From positions 62,001 through 126,000 of the forward strand of contig NZ_JACLGO010000007.1 of NCBI RefSeq assembly GCF_014219065.1: a stretch of 64,000 nucleotides of DNA. The letters are read 5' to 3'. Every line of letters starts with the position of its first letter. Positions within the stretch are counted from its first letter, which is position 1. Source of the stretch: Halopseudomonas xiamenensis. GTDB taxonomy: Bacteria; Pseudomonadota; Gammaproteobacteria; Pseudomonadales; Pseudomonadaceae. Below are positions 38,510-46,069 of the stretch, piece by piece. The position numbers were made by a program, and so were the translations under genes. The notes beneath the pieces were generated by a model that had not been told where the DNA came from, searched no databases, and saw only the letters and a program-made list of their open reading frames with translations.

Positions 38510-38794
38510 ATGCGACCCGCTCCCTTGCGGCCTGCCGCCGCTGCTGCTGCCACGCCCGCGCAGCCCCAACGCTACCTGACCAACGACGAGGCCGCCGAGT
38601 ACCTGCGCCTGTCGCCGCGCACGCTGGAGAAACAGCGCGTGATCGGCGGTGGCCCGAAGTTCCGCAAGTTCGGCCGCCGCGTGATGTACGCGGTGGCCGA
38701 CCTCGATGCCTGGGCCGATGCGCGCAGTTACGAGGCCACGTCCGATCCCGAGTACGCCGAACGCCACGCGGGCGACTACCGTGATGGCCGCTGA
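38510..38794 (+). CDS. AlpA/MerR-like helix-turn-helix protein
   Basis: A 94-aa protein with an Ala/Pro-rich start and then RYLTNDEAAEYLRLSPRTLEKQRVIGGGPKFRKFGRRVMYAVADLDAWADARSYEATSD, an excisionase/AlpA-type HTH_17 domain. The ATG at 38510 is chosen because GGAGG at 38497-38501 is well placed; an earlier ATG at 38495 would contain that site. It sits directly before repA and may regulate it or help excision. Confidence 0.85.
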   Translation: MRPAPLRPAAAAAATPAQPQRYLTNDEAAEYLRLSPRTLEKQRVIGGGPKFRKFGRRVMYAVADLDAWADARSYEATSDPEYAERHAGDYRDGR

Positions 38795-38820
38795 TCGTCG
38801 GCGCGCCGGTGGCCATCGTC

Positions 38821-39678
38821 ATGTCCAGCCCATCGCTGCCGCTCCGGCAGCGGACAGCGCAGCAGCGGGAGCAGCTCGATCTGTTCCGCGCACTGCCGGG
38901 CGAGGACATGGCGCCGCGCGACGCCCAGGACCTGATGGCCTATCCATTCTTCTCGCTGGCGAAATCGCGGCGCACGGCGCCGATCGACTTCCGCAGCGGC
39001 AACATCAGCATTCGCGTGGAGGGTACCCAGGAACACGGCATCGCCACCATTTGGGACGCCGATATCCTGATCTGGGCCGCCAGCCAGATCGTGGAAGCCC
39101 GCGACGCGGGCATCCAGCCTTCGCGCAGGATGCAGGCTACGCCTTACGAGATCCTGCGCTTCATCGGGCGCGGTACGTCGCTGCGCGACTACCAACGCCT
39201 CAAAGCCGCGTTCGACCGGCTGCAATCGACCACCGTGGCCACCTCCATCCGCGAGACCACCGGGCGGCGGTTGCATCGCTTTTCCTGGATCAACGAGTGG
39301 AAGGAACTGGCCGATGCCAGCGGCAAACCGCTGGGCATCGAACTGATCCTGCCGGACTGGTTCTATGCGGGTGTGCTCGATGCGGCGCTGGTACTGACCA
39401 TCGACCCGGCGTATTTCCGCCTGACCGGTGGCATCGAACGCTGGCTGTACCGGCTGGTGCGCAAGCACGGCGGGAAGCAGGAAGGCGGCTGGCAGTTCGA
39501 CGTTCCCTACCTGTATCGCAAGTCCGGCAGCCTGGCGCAGCCGCGCGATTTTGCCCGCGACCTGCGCGTCCTGGTGGCGCGGCAGTCGCTGCCCGGTTAC
39601 GAGCTGTCCATCGAGCGATGGCCCGGCGCACCGGAAATCCTCGCGTTCCGGCCCGTGCCGCAAACGGCACGGGGATAA
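38821..39678 (+). CDS. repA: Replication initiator protein A
   Basis: A 285-aa protein of the RepA type of integrative elements (Pfam RPA): EQLDLFRALPGEDMAPRDAQDLMAYPFFSLAKSRR ... IRVEGTQEHGIATIWDADILIWAASQIVEARDAG ... YEILRFIGRGTSLRDYQRLKAAFDRLQSTTVATSI ... RLTGGIERWLYRLVRKHGG. It should bind the iterons directly downstream (39715-39777) and allow autonomous replication of the excised circle. I prefer the MSSPSLPLRQ start; a GTG four codons earlier is possible. Neither has a strong ribosome site. Confidence 0.9.
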   Translation: MSSPSLPLRQRTAQQREQLDLFRALPGEDMAPRDAQDLMAYPFFSLAKSRRTAPIDFRSGNISIRVEGTQEHGIATIWDADILIWAASQIVEARDAGIQPSRRMQATPYEILRFIGRGTSLRDYQRLKAAFDRLQSTTVATSIRETTGRRLHRFSWINEWKELADASGKPLGIELILPDWFYAGVLDAALVLTIDPAYFRLTGGIERWLYRLVRKHGGKQEGGWQFDVPYLYRKSGSLAQPRDFARDLRVLVARQSLPGYELSIERWPGAPEILAFRPVPQTARG

Positions 39679-39714
39679 GCCTGGGGATGGAAACGGGACA
39701 AGCTGTGAATGGGC

Positions 39715-39777
39715 TCGTGCTATCGGGCGCGCGAAGACTCGTGCTATCAGGCGCACCCGTATCGTGCTATCAGGCGC
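39715..39777 (+). repeat. Three iterons downstream of repA
   Basis: TCGTGCTATC(A/G)GGCGC occurs at 39715-39730, 39739-39754 and 39762-39777, that is at 24- and 23-base intervals, roughly two helical turns. This is the usual form of a RepA-bound origin. Confidence 0.8.
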
Positions 39778-39896
39778 GCAAATCGCCCCTAACTTCAATG
39801 GCCACAAGCTTTTTTTCGGCCCTTAACTTTATATCTAACTTAAATACCTTACTAACGAAAGATAAAACCTTGTTATTGGGCCGGTGGATAACCACC
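39715..39896. other. Candidate vegetative origin (oriV) of the element
   Basis: The iterons are followed by an AT-rich stretch (about 39808-39878) that could unwind, then GGTGGATAA (39883-39891), one base from a DnaA box, which is also the stem-loop GGTGG-ATAA-CCACC. It lies between repA and parA. Confidence 0.65.
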
Positions 39897-39964
39897 GACC
39901 ACCGACAGCACAAGCGTTTTTCAAGCCGTTCATCGCGTTGCTTTCCACCACGGAGGGCTGCGTC

Positions 39965-40603
39965 ATGATCGTCGCCTTGCTCAACCAGAAAGGCGGCGTG
40001 GGCAAGACCACGCTCGCCACCCACATCGCCGGCGAACTGGCGATGCGCGGTCAGCACATCATCCTGCTGGATGCCGACCCGCAGGGTTCATCGCTGGACT
40101 GGACGCAGCGCAGAAGCCAGCAAGGCTTGCCCCGGCTGTTCAGCGCCGTGGGGCTCGCCCGCGAAACGCTGCACCAGGAAGCGCCGGAACTCGCCAGACG
40201 GGCCGATCACGTCATCATCGACGGCCCGCCGCGCATCGCCGCCCTGGCGCGCTCCGCGCTGCTGGCGGCCGAGCGCGTGCTGATTCCGATACAACCCAGC
40301 CCCTACGACCTGTGGGCCAGCGCCGAAATGGTCGCGCTGATCCGCGAAGCGCACGTCTTCCGGCCTGCGCTGCGCGCGGCCTTCGTCATCAATCGGCGCG
40401 TCAGCACCACGATCATAGGGCGTGAAGCCCGGCAGGCACTTGCTGAACAGCCGTTGCCGGCACTGCGCGCCGAGGTGCGCCAACGCATCGTGTTCGCCGA
40501 CAGCGTGGCCGCTGGCCGACTCGCACGCGAGACGGCGCCGGACAGCGCCGCCGCGCGCGAGATCGCCGCACTGGTCGATGAACTGCTGCGGTGGCCGACA
40601 TGA
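39965..40603 (+). CDS. parA: ParA-family partition ATPase
   Basis: A 212-aa P-loop ATPase with the deviant Walker A motif KGGVGKTT (residues 9-16), the A' motif LLDADPQGSSLDW and Walker B VIIDGPP. It should act with the ParB-like protein in segregation or stabilisation of the element. The start is set by the conserved MIVALLNQKGG and a GGAGGG site. Its stop overlaps the start of the next gene (ATGA). Confidence 0.94.
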   Translation: MIVALLNQKGGVGKTTLATHIAGELAMRGQHIILLDADPQGSSLDWTQRRSQQGLPRLFSAVGLARETLHQEAPELARRADHVIIDGPPRIAALARSALLAAERVLIPIQPSPYDLWASAEMVALIREAHVFRPALRAAFVINRRVSTTIIGREARQALAEQPLPALRAEVRQRIVFADSVAAGRLARETAPDSAAAREIAALVDELLRWPT

Positions 40604-40851
40604 GCAAGGTTCGCAGCAAGCGTGTCGGCATTGGGGTGCGTCCGCCTGCGAATCCGCACGCCGAGGCGTGGATTCGCCAGGGCGATGCCGACGCGCTCAA
40701 CAAGGGCGACCTCTACACCGCGCGCCTGACCCTCGACATCACGCCCGCGATGCGGGCGCGCATCAAGGTGTCGGCCTTCACGCAAGGCGTGACGGTGGCC
40801 GAACTGCTGCGCGGCCTGCTGGAACGGGAGTTCCCGGAGAACCTGCCATGA
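40600..40851 (+). CDS. Small conserved protein after parA
   Basis: An 83-aa protein: MSKVRSKRVGIGVRPPANPHAEAWIRQGD ... LYTARLTLDITPAMRARIKVSAFTQGVTVAELLRGLLEREFP. The second half resembles a ribbon-helix-helix or ParB-partner fold (strand LYTARLTLDIT then two helices). It is translationally coupled to both neighbours by 4-base overlaps, so it probably belongs to the partition unit. Exact function unknown. Confidence 0.8.
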   Translation: MSKVRSKRVGIGVRPPANPHAEAWIRQGDADALNKGDLYTARLTLDITPAMRARIKVSAFTQGVTVAELLRGLLEREFPENLP

Positions 40852-41411
40852 ACGCATCTGCTTCGCCCGCCGAGAACGCGGCTGCGGCTGCGGCTGCGCC
40901 GCCGCCTTCGCCGCCGCCTTCGCTTTCGGTGCTGGCTGGCCAGGTCGGCAACGTGCCGCTGACCCACGTTTCACTGGCCTACATCGAACATCGCTTCAAG
41001 CTCTACCTGCGCTTCGGCGAACCGGCGCGTACGCTCCGGCTCGACCGCTGGCGGCGCTGCGCGGTGTTCCTGCCGGCGTCCCTGTTCTGCCGCATCCGCT
41101 GGCAGGCCAACGACTACGGCACGATCCGCTGGCAGCTCATGGTAATGCAAGCCTGCACGCCACTGGACGCCATGCAGCGCATTCCCGGCGTGCAGCCGGG
41201 CGCGCGCCTGCTGCTGCACGCTGAAGGCGAAAACCAAGTGCGCGCCGTACTGGAACGCATCGACGCCATCGAGGCGCTGGGCATCGCCGCCATCGACGTG
41301 TCGCCCGCGTACTGGCGCACGCTGGGCAACCGTCTGGCGGCACGTTTGCCGCTGCCTGAATACACCGCCGAGCGGCACGCCGCCTGGCTGGCCGGGAGGG
41401 CGCTGCCATGA
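40848..41411 (+). CDS. DUF2840 family protein
   Basis: A 187-aa protein with an Ala/Pro-rich start and the DUF2840 core THVSLAYIEHRFKLYLRFGEPARTLRLDRWRRCAVFLP ... IRWQANDYGTIRWQLMVMQACTPLDAMQRIPGVQPGARLLLHAEGENQVRAVLERIDAIEALGI. It is a fixed neighbour of traF in Tn4371-like elements. Soluble, no catalytic motif known. Overlaps traF by 4 bases. Confidence 0.85.
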   Translation: MNASASPAENAAAAAAAPPPSPPPSLSVLAGQVGNVPLTHVSLAYIEHRFKLYLRFGEPARTLRLDRWRRCAVFLPASLFCRIRWQANDYGTIRWQLMVMQACTPLDAMQRIPGVQPGARLLLHAEGENQVRAVLERIDAIEALGIAAIDVSPAYWRTLGNRLAARLPLPEYTAERHAAWLAGRALP

Positions 41412-42007
41412 CGCACCCATCCGCCATGAGCGGCGCGGCCGGTATCCCGTCGCGTCCTCGCTCGCGCCGCCGCGCTCACCTCGTGCTGGCGGGGCTGACC
41501 GCCTGCGGCCTCGCTGCGCTGGCCTGGACATTCCTCGCGCAGCCGCAGCCGCGCCTGATCTACAACCCGTCCGACAGCGTGGCAGTTGGGTGGTATCGCG
41601 TGGAACCCCTTGACCACCGCGCTGACCTGCTGCCACGTCCGTTGTCCGTGGGCAGCATCGTGCTGACCACGCTGCCGCCAGATGTTGCCGCGCTGGCTGC
41701 ACAGCGCGGCTACCTGCCGGTGCGCGTGCCACTGCTCAAGCGCGTGGGCGCCGTTGCGCCGCAGAAGGTGTGCATCGCTGGCGGCATCGTCCGCATCGAC
41801 GGCGTGCCTTCAGCCGCCGTGCTGCCCGCTGACCGCTGGGGCCGGCCGCTGTCATCCTGGCAGCAATGCCGACAACTTCGTTCTGGCGAACTGTTCCTGC
41901 TCAGTGCGACCAATCCCGCGTCCTTCGACAGCCGTTATTTCGGCCCAATCAGCGCGTCTGCCGTGATCGGCGTCGCACATCCTGTCCGGCTGGAGACACG
42001 CCCATGA
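41408..42007 (+). CDS. traF: TraF-type S26 signal peptidase
   Basis: A 199-aa inner-membrane protease with one N-terminal membrane segment (AHLVLAGLTACGLAALAWTFL). The catalytic Ser is probably Ser57 in YNPSDSVAVGWYR and the Lys Lys111 in PLLKRVGA, the S26 pattern. In IncP plasmids TraF cyclises the TrbC pilin, and trbC is present in this element, so the same role in pilus making is likely. It ends the parA-traF run; a non-coding gap follows. Confidence 0.9.
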   Translation: MTHPSAMSGAAGIPSRPRSRRRAHLVLAGLTACGLAALAWTFLAQPQPRLIYNPSDSVAVGWYRVEPLDHRADLLPRPLSVGSIVLTTLPPDVAALAAQRGYLPVRVPLLKRVGAVAPQKVCIAGGIVRIDGVPSAAVLPADRWGRPLSSWQQCRQLRSGELFLLSATNPASFDSRYFGPISASAVIGVAHPVRLETRP

Positions 42008-42443
42008 TGGCCGCCGATTCGCTGCGCTTCAGCGTGCCATCCGGCGTGTCGTCCTGCTGGCCGTCACCGCGTCGTTGCGCGTGCAGTGCGGGCGCCGATC
42101 CTGCGTATCGAGCGCCGCACTTCGCGCTGTCTCCCCATGTGCAGGTGTCTTGCCTCGAACGTGCCCGGCCTGCGGCCGTTGCCGCGTTCGCCGGCGCGCT
42201 GGCTGCTTGTGCAGCAGCGCCGCCGGGCCGCCGCTGCCCGGAGCGACAGCGAGGGGCAAAGGCGGAAGGCAAGATAAAAGGTCGCGGCACTGCGTTGCGC
42301 GAAAAGCCAGTCTGCACAGGGGGGGGGCGCGGCACGCGCCGGGGAGCGGCACCGTGCCGCGAACAGCGCCAAGGCCGTATAGGCACTGGCGAAACCGGGT
42401 GCATCGCGCCCTCTGGCGCGCTGGACTGCGCCGGGGCCACCCC
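42008..42443. other. Gap between traF and the relaxase gene
   Basis: About 440 bases with no convincing gene. Two reading frames stay open but give unlikely, Arg/Cys-rich proteins. It contains the hairpin at 42086-42120, a run of nine G (42319-42327) and GCGGCAC-C-GTGCCGC (42346-42360). It may be the remnant of a further transfer gene plus oriT. Confidence 0.55.
42086..42120. other. Candidate oriT hairpin with IncP-like ATCCTGC
   Basis: GTGCGGGCGC-CGAT-CCTGCGT-ATCG-A-GCGCCGCAC folds into a long stem with one bulge on each side. The loop-side sequence GATCCTGC (42097-42104) is one base off the IncP nick consensus YATCCTGY. It sits 324 bases upstream of the relaxase gene. Confidence 0.4.
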
Positions 42444-44402
42444 ATGAGCCGGCGCAGCGGCGACGACGCCGACCGCTTCCGCATCCGCCCCGGCGCGTCC
42501 AAGGATCGCACGCAGTCGTTCGTCAACCGCGTGCTCAAGCAGGCCAGCAAGGCCGGCGCCAAGGTCGGCAAGGCAGGCCACCGTCCCGGTGCCCGGCTGG
42601 GGCGCGGGCACGTTGCCGCGCGCTTCGCCGGGCAGTCGCTGGGCGCCAATGCGCGGCGCGTCACCATCAAGACCCGGCTGGTGAATCTCGCCAAGGCCGG
42701 GCCGCGCTCGACCACCACCCATCTGCGCTACATCGAACGCGAAGGCGTAGACCGCCAGGGTGGGCGGGGCCGCGCCTACGGGCCGATGACCGACGACGCC
42801 GACCTGGCGACTTTCGAGGAGCGCGGCCGCGAAGATCGGCACCAGTTCCGCATCATTGTCTCGCCGGAAGACGCCGAACAGCTCGACGACCTGCGCACCT
42901 ACAGCCGCCACCTGATGCAGCGCATGGAAGCCGACCTGGGCACGCAACTCGATTGGGTCGCCGTCGATCACTGGAACACCGACAACCCGCACACCCACAT
43001 CGTGCTGCGCGGCAAGGACGATACCGGCAAAGACCTCATCATCGCCCGCGACTACATCGCCGAAGGAATGCGCCACCGCGCCGCCGAGCTGGCCACTGAA
43101 TGGCTCGGCCCGCGCACCGAACTGGAGATCCAGCAGAGCATGGCCCGCGAGGTGGAGCAGGAACGCTGGACCGGGCTGGATCGCACCCTACAGCGCGAAG
43201 CGGTGAATGGCCGGATACGCATCGAGCGACTGGAAGCGCTGCCCCGTCTGCGCCGCCAGCGCCTGCTGCTGATCGGCCGCCTGCAACACTTGCAGCGCAT
43301 GGGGCTGGTGCGCGAACCCGAGCCCGGCGTATGGGCCATTCACCCCAACGCCGAAGACACCCTGCGGGCGATGGGCGAGCGCGGCGACATCATTCGCACC
43401 ATGCAGCGCGCAATGGGCGGCGGGCAGCGCGAGCTGGCGGTGTTCGAGCCGGACGAAGGCGCGCGCCCGGTTATCGGCCGCGTCGCCGCCAAGGGCCTGG
43501 CCGACGAGCTGTACGACAAGGGCTACCTGATCGTCGATGGCACCGACGGCAAGGCGCACTACGTCGCGCTGCCGCCCCGCACGGAGCTGGAGCAGTACCC
43601 CAGGGGCGCGGTGGTGGAAGTCAAAGGCGCGGCCGGCGTGCGAGCGGCGGACAAGACCATCGCCGCGCTGGCCGTCGATGGCCTGTACCACACCGACCAG
43701 CACCTGGCCCACGCCAAGGCGCAGGCCGTGCCCGGCCGCGACCCCGCCGAGGTGGTGGCCGCCCACGTCCGCCGGCTGGAAGCCCTGCGCCGCGCCGGCA
43801 TCGTGGAACGCCTGGGCGAAGGTGTCTGGCAAATCCCGACCGACCTGCCCGAGCAGGGCCGACGGCACGACACCCAACGCCTGGGCGGCGGAGTGGCCGT
43901 GGAGATGAAATCGCACCTGTCCATCGAGCGCCAGGCCCGCGTGATCGGCGCCACCTGGCTGGACCAGCAGTTGATTGGCGGCGGCGAGGGCCTGGGCGAG
44001 TTGGGCTTTGGCAGCGACGTGCGGCAGGCGCTCCAGCAACGCGCTGACTTCCTCGCCGAACAGGGACTGGCCGAGCGCCGGGGGCAGCGCGTGATTCTGG
44101 CGCGCAATCTGCTGAGGACACTGCGCAACCGGGAACTGACGCAGGCTGCCAAGGACATCGCCACCGAAACCGGCCTGAAACACCGGCCCGTGGCCGACGG
44201 TCAGCGCGTGACTGGCATCTATCGGCGCTCCGTCATGCTCGCCAGCGGGCGCTACGCGATGCTTGATGATGGCATGGGCTTCTCGTTGGTGCCGTGGCGG
44301 CCAGTGATCGAGCGGCAGTTGGGGCGGCAGGTTTCCGCAGTCCTGCAAGGCGGTGCCGCGTCATGGCAAATCGGGCGTCAGCGAGGGGCTTCCATCACTT
44401 GA
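42444..44402 (+). CDS. rlxS: Relaxase RlxS (VirD2-like, DUF3363)
   Basis: A 652-aa conjugative relaxase. The N-terminal domain is very basic (DRTQSFVNRVLKQASKAGAKVGKAG), followed by TTHLRYIEREG, HQFRIIVSPEDAEQLDDLRTYSRHLMQRME and the metal-binding HTH in DNPHTHIVLRGKDDTGKDLIIARDYI. The C-terminal two thirds correspond to DUF3363. It nicks oriT and leads the strand through the trb channel with TraG. The ATG after the CACCCC stretch is chosen from the family start MSRRSGDDADRFRIRPG; the frame is open further upstream but gives unlikely protein. Confidence 0.93.
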   Translation: MSRRSGDDADRFRIRPGASKDRTQSFVNRVLKQASKAGAKVGKAGHRPGARLGRGHVAARFAGQSLGANARRVTIKTRLVNLAKAGPRSTTTHLRYIEREGVDRQGGRGRAYGPMTDDADLATFEERGREDRHQFRIIVSPEDAEQLDDLRTYSRHLMQRMEADLGTQLDWVAVDHWNTDNPHTHIVLRGKDDTGKDLIIARDYIAEGMRHRAAELATEWLGPRTELEIQQSMAREVEQERWTGLDRTLQREAVNGRIRIERLEALPRLRRQRLLLIGRLQHLQRMGLVREPEPGVWAIHPNAEDTLRAMGERGDIIRTMQRAMGGGQRELAVFEPDEGARPVIGRVAAKGLADELYDKGYLIVDGTDGKAHYVALPPRTELEQYPRGAVVEVKGAAGVRAADKTIAALAVDGLYHTDQHLAHAKAQAVPGRDPAEVVAAHVRRLEALRRAGIVERLGEGVWQIPTDLPEQGRRHDTQRLGGGVAVEMKSHLSIERQARVIGATWLDQQLIGGGEGLGELGFGSDVRQALQQRADFLAEQGLAERRGQRVILARNLLRTLRNRELTQAAKDIATETGLKHRPVADGQRVTGIYRRSVMLASGRYAMLDDGMGFSLVPWRPVIERQLGRQVSAVLQGGAASWQIGRQRGASIT

Positions 44403-44465
44403 CCGCGTACCGCAGATGCCTGGCTGAGGTGCCATCTTCGACACCACGGGGGCTAGGTTGCGAAG

Positions 44466-44486
44466 AAACCGATTGACGGTCGGTTT
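44466..44486. promoter_or_regulatory. Operator-like palindrome, copy 1
   Basis: AAACCGAT-TGACG-GTCGGTTT. The same core (ACCGAT-N5-rTCGGT) recurs at 45964-45988. It overlaps the -35 of the promoter ahead of the BlaI-type gene, as expected for self-repression. It could also end the relaxase transcript. Confidence 0.6.
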
Positions 44487-44501
44487 TTTGTGCGAGATAC
44501 T
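44473..44501 (+). promoter_or_regulatory. Promoter of the BlaI-M56 pair
   Basis: TTGACG (44473-44478) and GATACT (44496-44501) are separated by exactly 17 bases. The predicted start of transcription would leave a leader of roughly 25 bases before the TTG start codon. Confidence 0.55.
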
Positions 44502-44534
44502 TCATGCTCCAGTTAAGAGTTTGGGTTCAACAAG

Positions 44535-44933
44535 TTGACTAATCCCGATGTGCCGCCACTGGGCGACTTGGAAATTGCTGTGCTTGAAGACATCTGGCGC
44601 TTCGGTGCATCCGACGCCAAGACGGTCTATGAGCGCGTGGGGCGATCGCGCTCGATTGCGTTGAACACCGTGCAGTCCGCGTTGGAGCGCCTGTTTCGCA
44701 AACACATCCTGCAACGCGAGAAGATCAGTCATGCCTACGAATACTCGGCCAAACTGTCTCGCCCGGAGTTGATCCATAAATTGGTGGAGTCCACGGTGCG
44801 TCGCGTCGCAGGCCCTCAGCCGGATGCAGTGCTGTCAGCCTTCGCCGATCTCGCCGCGCGAGCGGACGACGACCAGCTCAAGCGACTGGAGGAAATGATT
44901 GCGCGGCGTCGCGCCGAACTGGATGAGAATTGA
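44535..44933 (+). CDS. BlaI/MecI/CopY-family repressor
   Basis: A 132-aa winged-helix protein: LGDLEIAVLEDIWRFGASDAKTVYERVGRSRSIALNTVQSALERLFRKHILQREKISHAYEYSAKLSRPELIHKLVES. This is the Penicillinase_R fold; the C-terminal helices dimerise. The family either is cut by a BlaR1-type protease or senses metal (CopY). It has no CopY-type C-terminal Cys motif, so control by the M56 protease encoded next is the more likely reading. The start codon is TTG; GTG five codons later is an alternative. It is the first gene of the metal module. Confidence 0.85.
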   Translation: MTNPDVPPLGDLEIAVLEDIWRFGASDAKTVYERVGRSRSIALNTVQSALERLFRKHILQREKISHAYEYSAKLSRPELIHKLVESTVRRVAGPQPDAVLSAFADLAARADDDQLKRLEEMIARRRAELDEN

Positions 44934-44936
44934 TTG

Positions 44937-45929
44937 ATGAGCCATGGGCAGCTACTTCAATTTGCGCTGCTGGCCGGATTCGTCCTGGCGATCACGCTCA
45001 GCCTGCTGATCGCTGTTTGTGAGCGTCCATTGCGCCGGTTGCTGTCCGGCAAGACACCCGCTCAACGGGCGCGGATAGCCTGGTGGATGCTGGTGACCCC
45101 TGCGCTGGCGGGTATTGCTTATGCGGCCATGACCGTCGCCATGCCATCGGTGTTCCATGGTTCGGATCGACTGGCCGAGGCTTGTTACCAGCACTCGGGC
45201 TCGCTCTTGCATTTGTGCATATGGCACCCGAGCGACAGTGGGCAAAGCCTCTTGTTATGGGGAGCGCTGGCGTTGTTGGCGGCGTATGCAGTCTGGCTGG
45301 CGACACGGGCGGCGCTGAGTCTTTGGCGTGCTCGACGGACCTTGACCGTGATGTTGCGCTTGAGCTGGCGCCCTGGACACCCGGACAAACTGCATGTACT
45401 TGAGGCCGATCAACCCATGGCGTTGGCCTGCGGTATCGGGCGTGGTCATATTCTGGTTTCGACCTCCTTGATGCAGCGGCTTGATCCAATGCAGTTGCGC
45501 GTCGTGCTGGCGCACGAGCAGGCGCACATCGCGCATCGCGATGTCCTGTACCGCTTGATTGCCATCGTGCTGTCGAGCATCCAGTTGCCCGGCACTCGCC
45601 GCCGGTTGCTGCGTAATCTGGAGCTTGCTCTGGAGCAGCGTTGTGACTTTGCCGCTGCAAATGCAGTGGGCTGTCCGCTGGTGGTGGCGGAAACCATTGT
45701 CGCGGTGGAGAAGATATTCAGGAACCATGCCAGGGAGCACAGGCCGCTGACGATGGCATTCTTCTCCGATTTCGTTCCCGAGCGCGTCGAGGCATTGCTG
45801 GCGCCTGAGCGCAAATCGGCGTCGTACCTGGGGGCGTTCCTCGGTTTTTGTGTGCTGGCGTTTTGCAGCCTGTCGACAGGCTGGCTGCACTCCTTGACCG
45901 AATCACTCATTTCCGTGCTGACAAGGTAG
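44937..45929 (+). CDS. M56-family membrane metallopeptidase
   Basis: A 330-aa BlaR1/MecR1-like inner-membrane protease with N-terminal spans (LLQFALLAGFVLAITLSLLIAVC, IAWWMLVTPALAGIAYAAM, LLLWGALALLAAYAVWLA), the zinc motif LAHEQAHIAHRD (HExxH) on a cytosolic domain, and a last span LGAFLGFCVLAFCSLSTGW. The extracellular penicillin-binding sensor of BlaR1 is missing. It starts 3 bases after the repressor stop. It probably inactivates that repressor when a signal, perhaps metal stress, is sensed. Confidence 0.85.
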   Translation: MSHGQLLQFALLAGFVLAITLSLLIAVCERPLRRLLSGKTPAQRARIAWWMLVTPALAGIAYAAMTVAMPSVFHGSDRLAEACYQHSGSLLHLCIWHPSDSGQSLLLWGALALLAAYAVWLATRAALSLWRARRTLTVMLRLSWRPGHPDKLHVLEADQPMALACGIGRGHILVSTSLMQRLDPMQLRVVLAHEQAHIAHRDVLYRLIAIVLSSIQLPGTRRRLLRNLELALEQRCDFAAANAVGCPLVVAETIVAVEKIFRNHAREHRPLTMAFFSDFVPERVEALLAPERKSASYLGAFLGFCVLAFCSLSTGWLHSLTESLISVLTR

Positions 45930-45963
45930 GCGCACATGGTTGCTTGTGGTGTTTTTTTGCTCA

Positions 45964-45988
45964 AAAAACCGATTGGTGATCGGTTTTT
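45964..45988. promoter_or_regulatory. Operator-like palindrome, copy 2, before the efflux genes
   Basis: AAAAACCGAT-TGGTG-ATCGGTTTTT, perfect 10-bp arms, 81 bases before the outer-membrane factor gene. Its centre lies exactly 1500 bases from that of copy 1. As a stem with a T-run it might also terminate the M56 transcript. Confidence 0.65.
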
Positions 45989-46069
45989 AGGTGTTTCTGC
46001 GCAAGCAAGACGGCATCACCGTCAGGCGGATTCATTTGTTCACTTATTGCTACTGTCGCGAGGGTTTTC

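Noticed and set aside
42075-42443. N-terminal extension of the relaxase by 123 residues
   Set aside because: The extension is Cys/Arg-rich and unlike any relaxase. The family start MSRRSGDDADRF lies at 42444.
44466-45988. The two ACCGAT palindromes as plain terminators
   Set aside because: Both have a T-run and could end transcription, but the same core sequence in both, and the overlap of copy 1 with a good -35, fit operators better. A double role is not excluded.
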